Part shown: one piece after another, positions 1-12,300 of the stretch
Layout of the letters: every line of letters begins with the position of its first letter
How positions within the stretch are numbered: position 1 is the stretch's first letter
Origin: a virus
Length of the DNA: 22,875 nt
Virus record (IMG/VR): IMGVR_UViG_3300020377_000036
Coordinates: 1-22,875 of that record
Direction: 5' to 3' (one strand)
The notes under the pieces: generated by a model
The model's input: the letters and a program-made list of their open reading frames with translations, nothing else
Databases searched by the model: none
What the model was told of the DNA's origin: nothing
Made by a program: the position numbers and the translations under genes

Positions 1-390
1 CTAATTCTATTTGTGTACTCACCAGTTAGATCTGATTCATCTTTAGTGATAACGTCAATACAGATCTTACCAACTTCACGCCAAGTATAGATTGACTGTA
101 GAAGTTCACCATTAACGTGCTTGAGAGCACCAGATCCTTCTAAGTATCCACGACCTGCAACGATAGTGTGGAAGTTACCACCTAACTTAAGGTCATTAAT
201 GATTGCAGGGATAATAAAGGAGTTAGTGTCACGAACACACTTGTCAGTACCTTGAGTAGATCCACCACCGTCACCTGGGATGACAAATGCAGGATATTTC
301 TCCTTCATACGTCCAACTGCTTCTTCTGCGATCCAGAAACGGTTCTTATCAATAATATCAGCACAATCTCTATAATCATCACGAGAAACA
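1..390 (-). repeat. Helical repeat unit C in the giant protein, cut by the window edge
   Basis: Residues from about 4578. The unit contains DKNRFWIAEEAVGRM (D at residue 4591), then KCVRDTNSF, LGGN, a GRGYLEG loop and HVNGELLQSIY. It matches units A and B in order and length, with the G-G-N and H-V-x-G positions kept. More copies may continue beyond the edge. Confidence 0.7.
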
Positions 391-3300
391 TCAATCTCCT
401 CTGTCATAATCTCTTCACGCCAGAGTTCTACACCGTCAGCGTTAGCAGATGAGATGATAGTCTGTTGATATGTTGCGTAGACTGCAGAGAGTTCCATTGG
501 GAACGGTGATTCACCATTGAAACCGAATGAGATGTCAAGTGCTTTGAAATCGTAAACAGTAGGGGGAGTAAACCCACTAGAGTAGCTGGCGGTTCCTTTT
601 CTGATAATAAGGTTGTCCATATTACCTGTGAAAGTCTCACCATTTGCCCAAGATGCACCGACAGTGATTGGAGAGTTAGGATAATCAGAAGCGTCAGTGT
701 AATCAGAACCAACGGGTTGACCGTTGACAAACATCTTAGTTACGTTAGATGCTCTAGAGATAGCAACGTGATACCACTGATTAGCAGTAGGAACTGCAGC
801 AGATCCAGTGATATGGTCATTTACGCCAATACCAAACTTGATTGATGTTCCTTGTAAGAAGATGCTACCTGCATTGCTACTTGAAGCAGTTCTGAAATCT
901 ATAATACGTTGTGTACCAGATACAGTTGTAGGATAGATCCAGAGTTCAACTGTGTAATCACCAGTTCCAAAGGCAAATGCTGCATTGGAATCGTGTCTAA
1001 GTCTAGAACTTGTACCACTAAATTCAAGTGATCCAGTGCCAGTTCCAGGGTTCAACTTATCAGTTGTAACGTTATTATATGTGATTGTTGAGTTTGTAAT
1101 GTACTCAGCAGGGTTGAATGCTCCAGTAACACCCTTTGTATAGACCCATTTGCTACCTGCATTGGTTCCAATGATCTCTGCAACAGCACCAGAGGAGACA
1201 CCCTTAAGAACTTGTCCGAAGTTGAAGAATCCACCAGATGATTTGTCCTTATAAGAATGCTTGATAGAACGGATTGTCTCACCCGCTTCAAAGGTGTATG
1301 CAGGTGCAATTCTAGGAACATTGCTGATAGACCACTGATAGGTAGCAGGATCTGCTCCAGTAGGATCTGATAGAGTATCAGTAATGATTTTGAAGAAGTT
1401 TGCAACAGCAGATGTCTGAGCAACACAAGCATTTTCATTAGGAATCGTAGTTCTACCTTGTGAGTAGTCTGCCTGAGGAGCAGTTGATGTAACTGCTGCT
1501 TGGAATGCTTCTCTAGTGCCTGGGGATGCAGTTGTACCAAGAGCATTGATGAGAATATCCATCAATGTTGTGATAGAAGCAGCAACTGCCTGACAAGTTG
1601 GACTTGCAGGGTCAGCAGTGATAGAAATGGTTACCTGATTCCAATCGTGTGATCCTGCCTTGGTAACAGCAATATTTCTCATAATATCGAGAGACATTGC
1701 CTTTGCCTTTGTAAAGGAGTTGACAATAGTGTCTCTATCACCAGATGTTACACCGTAGTGAAGGATTCTATCTGTTGCTTCCCAAATGAAATCGTTACCA
1801 CCGTGTGCAACGTTGTATGCAAGTGCTTCAACAACATCCACGATGTCAGAGAGGCAATGCTCATCTCCACCAGATACGTTATAACCTGGGTTTAGAGTCT
1901 TAGCATAGTGAAGTGACTCATACGCAATAAACCACTTGTTAGCAAGCAACAAGGTTCTAGCGTCACCGTGACTATTACTTACAACTTCATATTCAGGTGT
2001 AATAGTGAGATCCTTCCACTGAGACAGAGTTGTGTACTCAGTAGTGATGTCCACCATATTAATACACTTGTTAGCGAGATCTCTCGCTGCATTCATTGCA
2101 TATATTGTCTGAGCAACCTGTCCATCAACGTGATATACAGTATTGTTCTGAACATAGAAGTTTGCAGCATCCCAAACCTCAGAGTTACCATCGTGCTCAA
2201 GTTGCCAAGCAATTAGATTGAGCATATCAACGATGTCGTCCTCACAATTAACTTTACCTGTAGGAACAGTAAAGGAGGGGTAGAAATTCAACATCATTCC
2301 CACCGCTTCTTCAGCGATGAATCTGTCGTTCTTAACTAGTGCCTCTGCAGCGTTATTTGCACGGGTATCGTGTACAGTTCTAATAGAAGAGTTACCAAAG
2401 TAGATCTTCTTAAGTCTGATGTTAGTTCCAGGTGCAAAGTCATTACCAGTCAAACCATCATAACGAATCTCTTGGTTACGAACAGATTCGAAATCTAGGA
2501 AGTCTTGGTTATTAGGTGATTCAATATCATAGAGTTCAGTTGGGTTAATAACTGTATCTCCAATGTTATCAAGGATAACGTTAGGATATGTGATTGAAGG
2601 AACTCTCTGGAATACAAGAGCAAAGAAACTAGATGAAGGTGAAAGGTCAACAGTGTCAATAATCTGTTCTGAAACTGCATCCTGATAAGGAGCGATAGCA
2701 GAAACTGTTGCTGCAATCTTAGATCTTGCAGAATAGATTATATCGTTGAACTTGATCTCAAATTCACCAGTTTCATACTCAGCAGTACCAGATGTTCTAG
2801 AAACAACCAGTTCATTGTTGATATTACCATCATCAAGGTTGTTCTCTTCAATGATTGCAAACTTACCATCAAGGTTAGTAATTCTTTCACCTTGTTCGAA
2901 GATTGTCTTAGATGAAAGACCGCTTACACCGTTTGAAGCAATAGTTGAGTTGAAACCAGTAGCACTATTAAGAACTGCCTCTCCTGCTTGGAAAGTTCCC
3001 TCAATATTAATTACATCGATATAATCAGTACCAGAATCGACTACAGTAGCAGTTGCCTCAGAAACAAGACCTCTGACTCTGTTACCAGATAGCGGGAAGA
3101 TACCACCGATCAAATCAAAGGTGATACGAGTAATTAATAACTGAGCAAAGGTTACAGTTCTAAACTTAATTCTAGAAGGTGCCTTAGGTGGTTCAGAGAA
3201 CACAATAGAAGGACCTGATGTAGAGAATGAAGTTCCAGGTGACTGTGCAACACCATTGAGTAGCACAAACATCTGATCTTCAGTTGCAGTGATAGAACTA

Positions 3301-6300
3301 CCCTCAACATTCAGTGGGAACTGAGTTCTAACACCGTCAAAGTCATCAGAAATGTTATCGATCTTCTTAACAATAGAAGTAAGGATTTCCTCAGAGTTAG
3401 TCAGTCTCTTCTGTCTGAAGAGCACCTCAGTGTTGTTGAACTGAGTATAAATGGGTTGTGCGTTAGCAAATGATGTGATTTGGTTAATATTTGTGAACGC
3501 ATTGATATTAACCTCTTTGATTAGATCAGATACAACCTTTCTTCCAGAAATATCCTTACCACCAGTAATTGCTAGTTCACCGAAGAGGTTGAAACCAACA
3601 GGGTGGTTTGTTTCTAGAACAGGTTTTCTCCAAGTGTTAATAGGTGTTTCAGACTTAATAACGTAAGAGAAGTTCTGATAGAAGTAAGAGTCTTGTATTT
3701 TCTGAACAATTTCAGATGGTTTACCAACGTCATCAATGAACTGACCAGGGGTATTGGTAAGAGAGTCAATATTAAGAGTACCACGAGCGATTGAAAGGTT
3801 ATCAATCAAACCAGATGCACGGGAAACTTCACCAGTTACACGCTCACCTGCAGTCCAAACACCGTCATAGTTCTCAAGTTTAAGGATTCTAGGTCCGATC
3901 TGCCAACCTTCGTTAGTAGAAACATAACCAGTTGCAGATGCAAGTTCAAGTGATGAACCCTGATAAACAAGTTCACCCTCAAGGAATCTTGAAGTCTCAA
4001 CGATTGCAGTTGCTTGACCACCAAATACTTCGGTCAAGAGAATCTGTCTACCTTCACCCTGTGTCAAGAATGTAATGTAAGAACCAGATTCAGCGTCAAG
4101 TTTAGTCAGTGAGATACGAAGTTGGTCAGATTCAAGACCATTTGCCTCACCTGCGATAGCATAGTAAGTCTGAGATGATGACAAACTAACCAAACCTGCA
4201 GAACTTGGTTTTGGAAGGATACCAACTGTAGATCCAAGATCTTCTGCTCTCAACTGGATCTCAGCACCAGTTGTAATACCGTGTGGGAAGTTAAACTGTA
4301 GATAACCTAAGTCAATGTTAACAACGTAGTTGAACTCAGACTTAAGTGTAACTGTAGGTTCAGAACTGTATCCTGCACCAGGATCCTTAATAATAACTTC
4401 AGAAAGTCTATTGTTCTTAATAACTGCTTCTGCCTGAGCACCTGTACCGCCACCACCTTCGATAACAACAGCAGGTGTTGATGTATAACCAGAACCAGGG
4501 TCTGTAATCTTGATTTCTGCAAGAATAGCGGTATTAAACAACTGAAGGTTCACGGGGAAAGTGATTTCAGGTCTCAAAGTATAGTCGTGAGAATAACCGA
4601 AACCAAATTCGTTGTTCTTAAGTTTCTTGATACGTCCGATTGACTTACCTTGTAAGAATACAGATGCACCAGATCCCTCAGAAGGAATCACAACTTCTAG
4701 TTGTGCACCTGAACCTGCAAGAAGAGGACCAAGAATTCCAGGGATAGCGTCTACATCAATCGATGCAAAGGTGTAACCCTTACCTGCAGAGGTTAAAACA
4801 ACATCAGTAATGACACCAGTGAAGTCTCCGTCATCCTGAACAGTGATATTACAGGTTGCACCTTCACCATCTCCTGCAATAGGAACGTTATAGTACACAC
4901 CGTTGACATATTCAGTACCACCGTTGTTAACACGGACCTTTTCAATCTCTCTATTAGATGCAATATCAGTAACAATAGGTAATTTCTGATAGAATCCACC
5001 TGGGTTTACCAGTTTAATGCTTGCAATAGGTCCAATCGCCTTGATTGAGGTTGTAGAGTAGAAGGAACGTGGGTTTCCAAACTCATTATTACCAACAGGA
5101 GCGATAGTTTTCTCAGGTTCAACAAGAAGTGGGAAGTCAAACTCCAATCCATCGGAAGAAACCTTCGAAATTGTAAATGTACCTTGGTAAGGAGACTCAA
5201 TAACGTCAATAAATGACCCTTCACCAACAGGAGAGTTGTCTGCTGTGGTTCTAGATGGGTCAAAGTAGTATGAAATGTTAGTAACATCATCATTGATGAC
5301 GAATTTAACCAATGGAGTTGGTGAATCATCATCAGTAAATCCAGGTGTACCCTCTCTAATGATGTTAATGAATGGATATTCAAGTTTATACTGGTTATCT
5401 TTAGAGAATGATAGGTAGTATCCAAGGTTAGAAGAATCGTCAAGGTCAAAGATATACTGATGTCCTCTAACAAATAGGAACTTAGGATGCTTAGCAAAGA
5501 TATTAACGTTAGAAACAGAAGAACCTGAACCTGAGAATGTTGGATCCTGAACAGCAGTGCTTCTTAATTTGTATGTAAAGTCTCTAGAAGTGAATACTTC
5601 TTCCACAAAGAATGAACCGTTGTATTCATTAGTGGAGAATCCTTCAGTAAAGATGATGTCAGTTGCTGCAAAGTTATGTCTGGTATTAGCAGAGCAGTAA
5701 ACAAGATCAGTATTTGTTAGTCCCTGTGAAGGAATAACGTCTTTATTGAGTTTTGCCTGAAGATTGAACTGCTTAACACCAACAAGACCACCAAATGTTG
5801 CGATCTTACCAGTTGCATCAACATCAAATGTCAAGTTAACAGCATCAGCATCAATGGTGTCACCCTTAATGAAGTCTGAATCATCATAGATCTGTTGGAT
5901 TCTAATAGTATAGTCAGAAGCATTGAAAGGTTTCCAAGATGCAAACTGTGCAAGAGTACCTGAACCGTGTACGCTATTCGCCAAATCTACTGAGAAGGTA
6001 CCTGCAACGCTTGTAAATGCCCAGTTGATGTTACCATCAGAGACAGTACCAGATGTATGATTAGGAGCAATAGGACCTGCAGTTGCAGCAGTACCAGATG
6101 TATAGATCTTACCGTTACTATAAACAATATCACCAACATCATAGTTCTGGTTTTGTTCCCAGACAGGAGTTGTAGTTAGAACTGTAAACTCTTTATCTGT
6201 CTCGTTTACATCACCTGCGGTAGATTTAAGAAGTTTAGAGGTATCAAACGAACCAATAATCTTACCGATCTTACAAGAACTAGTTCCAACCTCAACAACA

Positions 6301-9300
6301 GTACCATATGCTGATACAACATCGTTACCACCAATAGTAGAATACTGCTGAAGAACAGTTCCTTTTGTAAAGGTTGCAGGTTGATTGAATGTAATTGTCT
6401 TAACAAGGTCAATACTAGTGTATTTTGCGTCTCTAATATAGAACTTAGGAATAACCTTAGTAGTTAAGAGTAGTTTCTTACCACCTTGTGTAGGAATAGT
6501 AGCAGTTCTACTTGCCCACGCCTCATCAGTAGATGTTACGGTATAAACTCCAGGGACGTGAGTTGATACAACATCAGAGTAATCAAGAATCTGAATACCT
6601 GCAGGACCGATCAACCAAGGGTTAACAGATACAGGTTGGGTATTAAACGTATAATTGCTTGTGGCGGAAGTTGTAAGAGTATGTCCAGTCTCTACATCGT
6701 TTAGAGTAAATGTTCCAAGTTTTGTCTTATCCTTGTCAATCTTATAGATGAATGCTTCAGTAACTTTGTTTGTACCAGTTACCAGTCCTGCAGTGAATGC
6801 ATCTGTGTACTTAGCAGAAGGTGTAACCACAAAGTTGTCAACCCAACCAATCCAGTTGTTCTGAGAACTTGGAGTTGAGATAGGACCAAGAGTTACCTGC
6901 ATCATATTGACATCAACACTGGCACTAGTTACTGAATGTGCCTCTACACCGTTGACGTATATACGATAGATGTAAGAACCAACACCAGGGCGTTCCTTAG
7001 AAATAGCAACGTGAACCCACGCCTCTGAGTTAAATCCAGTCCAGAATGCTGTACCAGTTGAATATGATGTAGTTCCATTTAGATCAAGGAAGATCTTACC
7101 AAAATTAGCACTACCTGAAGTACCATCAACACCAACCTTGACTTCTTGTGCTAACTGAGAGTAAATACCGAAGAATTCAGGTTTAGATGCTTGTGCAGCA
7201 TATTGAGTAGCACCAAGAGCAAACCAACCTTCCATTGTCCACTCAACACTAACATCAGCAGTTGTGCTGTATTGGAGGAGCAATGAGTTAGGTGCATCAA
7301 GTTTTACTGAAGAAGCACCGTTATAAAACTTGGTGTTATCAATAACAGCGTTACCAGTTGCATACCACTGCTTGTTAGTACCAGTTTTTAGAGTGTCATT
7401 GTATGTTTCATCAAAGAGGTTGTCTGCAGTGTTCCAGTTGAAGATTGCAAGTTGCTGTGCCTCAACCTTATTACCTGCAACCAAAGTATCACCAGAGTTG
7501 TCATTTGCAACACAAGTTGGATGATAACCAATACCAGAATCTTCTTTTGCTTCAGCAGCAGAAAGAATGTTGCCACTGTTCCAAGAAATTTTTGCAGTAA
7601 CTGATTGAACATCGTTGAAATCTCTCTCAACAAGTGCACTGACGTCAATATTACCAAATACATCAAAAGCAACACCTGCATTCTTACAAGATGTGTAATT
7701 TCCTGTAGGAACGTACATCTTAGACACAGATACTGCTGTATAGTCCTGATTATCAAACTTACAATAAAGAACACCGTAATTCTTACCGTTTGTGTCAATG
7801 GCAGTTGCAGTTACATAAACTGAACCGTATTCATCAATAGTAAATGTAGGATCAGCAAACTGATAAGCAGCAGATTCAATTTGTTTAGACCATACAACCT
7901 CGATAGTTGCAGTATCATAGTATGTTTCACCAAGAATGATGTTAGCAGCACCTGCAGGGTCAGAGATACCAGTGAAGAGGAATGTATCGTCAGTTCTCCA
8001 TTCGACTTGATGTAGATGCTCACTAGCAGCAGCAGAAGCGATCTTACGCTTCTCCATAATAGATCCGTCAATATCCATCAACGCAACCCACATATCGTCA
8101 GGAGCAGTTGCGTTAGAGTCTGTATAACCTGCAATCATTACACGACCATCTTGGTCAAGTCTAATGCTAGAAGCATAGTCTCTTCTAGTAGAACCAGAGA
8201 TGCCTGCAATATCACGCTGCCACTGAATGATACCATCAGGGTTGTTAGCGTTGTTAAATCCTGACTGATACTTAGCAACAACAATATCTGGGTTGTGAGT
8301 AAGATTACCTACATTAGGAACTGTCTCACCGATAACGTAGATGTTATGAGGATTACTGTTCTCAATATGAAGTGATTTCCACTGAAGTGACTTATCAGCA
8401 GTCTGAGGAACAGTAGGAATAAGTGTACGCTGCCAAAGCAATCTACCATCACTATTGAACTTAGCAAGAATACCTGCTACATCACCATCTGCAATCTCAG
8501 TCTTACCACAAACATAGAAGGTACGATCATCAGCAACTTTAATGTCATTAATAGTAAGAGTAGAACCTGCTTCTTTCAAGAATGATAAGAAGTAAGTTGC
8601 TTTCTTGAATCTCTGAGGATGAGAAACACGAATCTGAGGAGGATTGTTTTCGTCGTATCCTGAACCAGAGTTGATAATATTAACGTTCTCTACTCTACCA
8701 CCTTCATCTCTAACGATGTCGATGTTAAAATCTTGTCCACTGTTAGTAATAACCTCGTAAGTAGGAGGAATGTCCTCAGAGTATCCTAAACCAGACTGAT
8801 CAACAGTAACTCTTTCAACACCAGATATGACTTTTACCTTGAAAGTCTTGTTAGTGTCATCAAGAATAGGTGTACTGGTAACAATAATCTGATCATTTAC
8901 ACGGAGTTCGTGCTCAGTTGCAGTGGTAATCTTACCAACTGGTTGATCACCAGTCATATAAGAAGAGTAACCTGCAATGTCTAGACCCTTAACTGCCTCA
9001 ACTTTTGCAGATGCACCAAAACCATCAGTTCCTTCATTATCAAAGAACAGTTTATCATTAACCTTATAGGATATACCTGGGTTCTCAACCACGAATCCGT
9101 CAACTTTAGCGTCTTCGAATTTAGTCGTAGTCTCAATATCAATGTCAACAACAGATCTTGTAGAAACTTTAGGGTAGTAATCAAATAATTGTAGTACGGG
9201 TTCTTCAGTGATCTGAATAGGTGTGGTATCTTCTAGGTTATTAATAAGACCGTCTCTGTTAGTATCTTCGATTTCAAAGATAAGATCCTCACCAAGTTCA

Positions 9301-12300
9301 GTAACAAGAGTGTCAGTTGCTTGGTTAGGTGTACGATCAATATCAATATCCACATCCTCGTAAGGATCACGGAATCTAACCACGTTAGATGGGATATTTG
9401 TCTGTACAGCACTCTGAGAGAAGTTCCACTCATCAGGTGAAGAGTACAGTTGAGGACCACAAATGTAAGGGAATACAGGATTACCTGCATCAGATGCGTC
9501 GATTGATACGAAATATGCGTAAACACCTTCAGGGAAGTCAGGAGTCTTACAGAAACGACCATTATATTGGTCTAGATCACCCTCTTGGAAGACATATTCG
9601 AAGTCATCAATGAATGATCCCGCAATGTAATCAGTAAGAAGAGGACCATCTGCTCTAACTGGTTCTGGGTTAGTTGCAGCGTCGAAGATAAGTGCGGGTT
9701 TGATTCTGTAAGATGAACGAATCCTTCTGACACCAGATGATTGGTTAGTAGCATCAATGTAACCATAAGGTCCGTAGATGGGGTTACCATCAAACGCCCA
9801 ACCCAAAATAGGTGAGTGTTGGTATCCAGTTGTAAGTTCCTGTAACTGTTGAGTTGCCTGATTCTTGAATACGTTATCACCAAGAACGTATCTTAATTGC
9901 TTAGGATCAGAAAGGTGTGCGTACTCACCACCATACTGAGTGTTATAACCTGCAAACACGTAACCACGTGCTGTATCAAAGTTCTGTCCTAGTTCATCTT
10001 GAAGGTTTCTAGTCCACTCAAATACACTTGCAGTGAACTCTGCCAATTCACCAACCGCTTCCAAGCGGATAGTTGTATTACCAGTAGTGTAACCGATACC
10101 TCTGTTTACAACAGTAACACCGATAACCTTACCTCTATCCTCACCAACATTACCGATAGTTGCTCTTGCAATAGCACCGTAACCATCTCCGTTGATAACA
10201 ATCTCAGGAGCGGTTGTATATCCTCTTCCTGCTGCAATGATAGCGATAGAAACGATTCTACCGTTAATGATGATAGGTTGTGCAACAGCACCCTCACCAG
10301 AGTTTAGTTTGATCTCAGGAGATGCCGTATATGCTGCTCCTGCAGAATCTACAGTTACAGACTGAATTGGACCACGTACCTGTGCAGTAGCAGCACAACC
10401 AGTACCACCTCCACCAGATATAGAAACGTCAGGTTGTGAAGTGTAACCCTGACCTGGGGTTTCGACGAGAATCTTGGAAACTACGCCGTTAGTAATAACA
10501 GCAGTAGCAGTTGCACCAAATCCGCCACCACCCACAATGGAAACAAGAGGAGAACTAGTATAACCAGTACCGCCAGAAGAAACTTGGATTTCACTTAGAG
10601 CACCATTAACAACAACACTTGCTTTAGCACCAGTACCACCGCCACCATTGATTTCAATGACAGGAGGGTTTGCTGCGTCATATCCTTTACCTGGGTCATC
10701 AATACTGATTCCAGTCACTCCACCAAACTTAATCTTGTTCTGTGACTTGTAAGACCAAGTTGATACACCATTGACCCAAGAACCAATAGGACCGAATGTT
10801 GTGTCTGTACGCTTAGAGATCGTATTGATAGTTCTAGGAATACGGATCAACTTACGTTGGTTTCCAGGGAGAAGCGCAGATCCTAGGAAAGGACCAACTT
10901 CATAGTTAGGAATACCTGAAGATGCAACATATGCATAATCATCATTGAAGAATGTATTCTGTACGTTAGTAGTAAAGTCTCTGATAGCAACGCTGATACC
11001 TTCTTCAGGAGACTTACCTTTGTTCAGGTCAACAGAAAGAAGAATGTTACCCTGTGGTTCGTTTGGAGCAGGTGCAGGAATGTTATATTCAAACTGTGTG
11101 TTATTGATACGGGATGTGACCAAGAAGGTTCCGTTGAACACAGTTGGGTTCGCACCGTAGATGGTAACAGTGTCACCAACCAACAGACCGTGATTATTAG
11201 AGCAGGTAACAGTTGCAGTCTGATTATTGAGACCACCAGGGATGATCTGAGTAATATTGATTAGTTTCTTAACGTTGTACAACCAAGAGGTAATTCTCTT
11301 ATCGTTAGTTGTAGAACCAAGTGATGCAACGTTTAGTTTATCTCCAGGGAGGTAATATGAACCGTTATCAGATAGAACTGTAGATTCTGCATCAGCAATA
11401 CCAAGAACACGCAACTTACACTCAGTATCAGTGCCACGGTTGACATAAACGAAGATGTCAGAGTGAACAATAGTACCTGCGTCCCAATCTTCGACTACAC
11501 CGTTCTTAGAACGAGTACATTCGATGAACTGGTTCAGTGTTTTCTCTTTGTACTGTACAACTTCATCGTCATTGATGCGGATTGTACCATTTCTCTCTGG
11601 CCAACCAATCGTAGAGTCAACTGTAATAATAGACTCTGTAGTAGAAAGTTCCTCAACCAGTGTGGTCTTATATGGAATTGTAAATGCACCCTGCAGTGTT
11701 TCTTCAGAAATTGCAAGTTCATACACCGTACCAACACCAGTATTGATCGCAATAACGTTCTCAACCAGTGCAGATGCACCTCTAACGTTAACATCAACGT
11801 CGTCAATGTACTGAATCAACTGTGAGTCGAGTAGATTCTCAGGAGATCCTTCTAAAAGTTCTGCTCTTAGAACCGTATCTACGTTCCAAGTTGCAGCAGA
11901 TGGTTTGATAACCTCATCCTTAGGATAAGAAACATCGACATTTTCGGAGTAAAGTATCTTAAAGAGGTACTGTGTAGAGATCTTCGTACCTTTAGATGCG
12001 TAGAAATCCGAAATAGTCTTGATAATCTGCGGAGCGTTGACTTTTGTGTAGTCAATTTCCGCATTAGGAAGATATTGATTTACAAATCTTCTGTATAATT
12101 CTTTAGCAAAAAGATTATCCAGATTATGAATAACTGCTCCCTTAGCGTGAGAACTCTGTACCAGACTGGATTCTTTGCTGTAAATTTGATGACCTTTCTG
12201 GTCAAATGATGTAACACCAGAAACTCCGCGCTTTACTCCAGTAAATGCTGAAGGTTCGTATCCTGATCCGTCACTGTGGATAGTGAAACCAGTAATCTCT

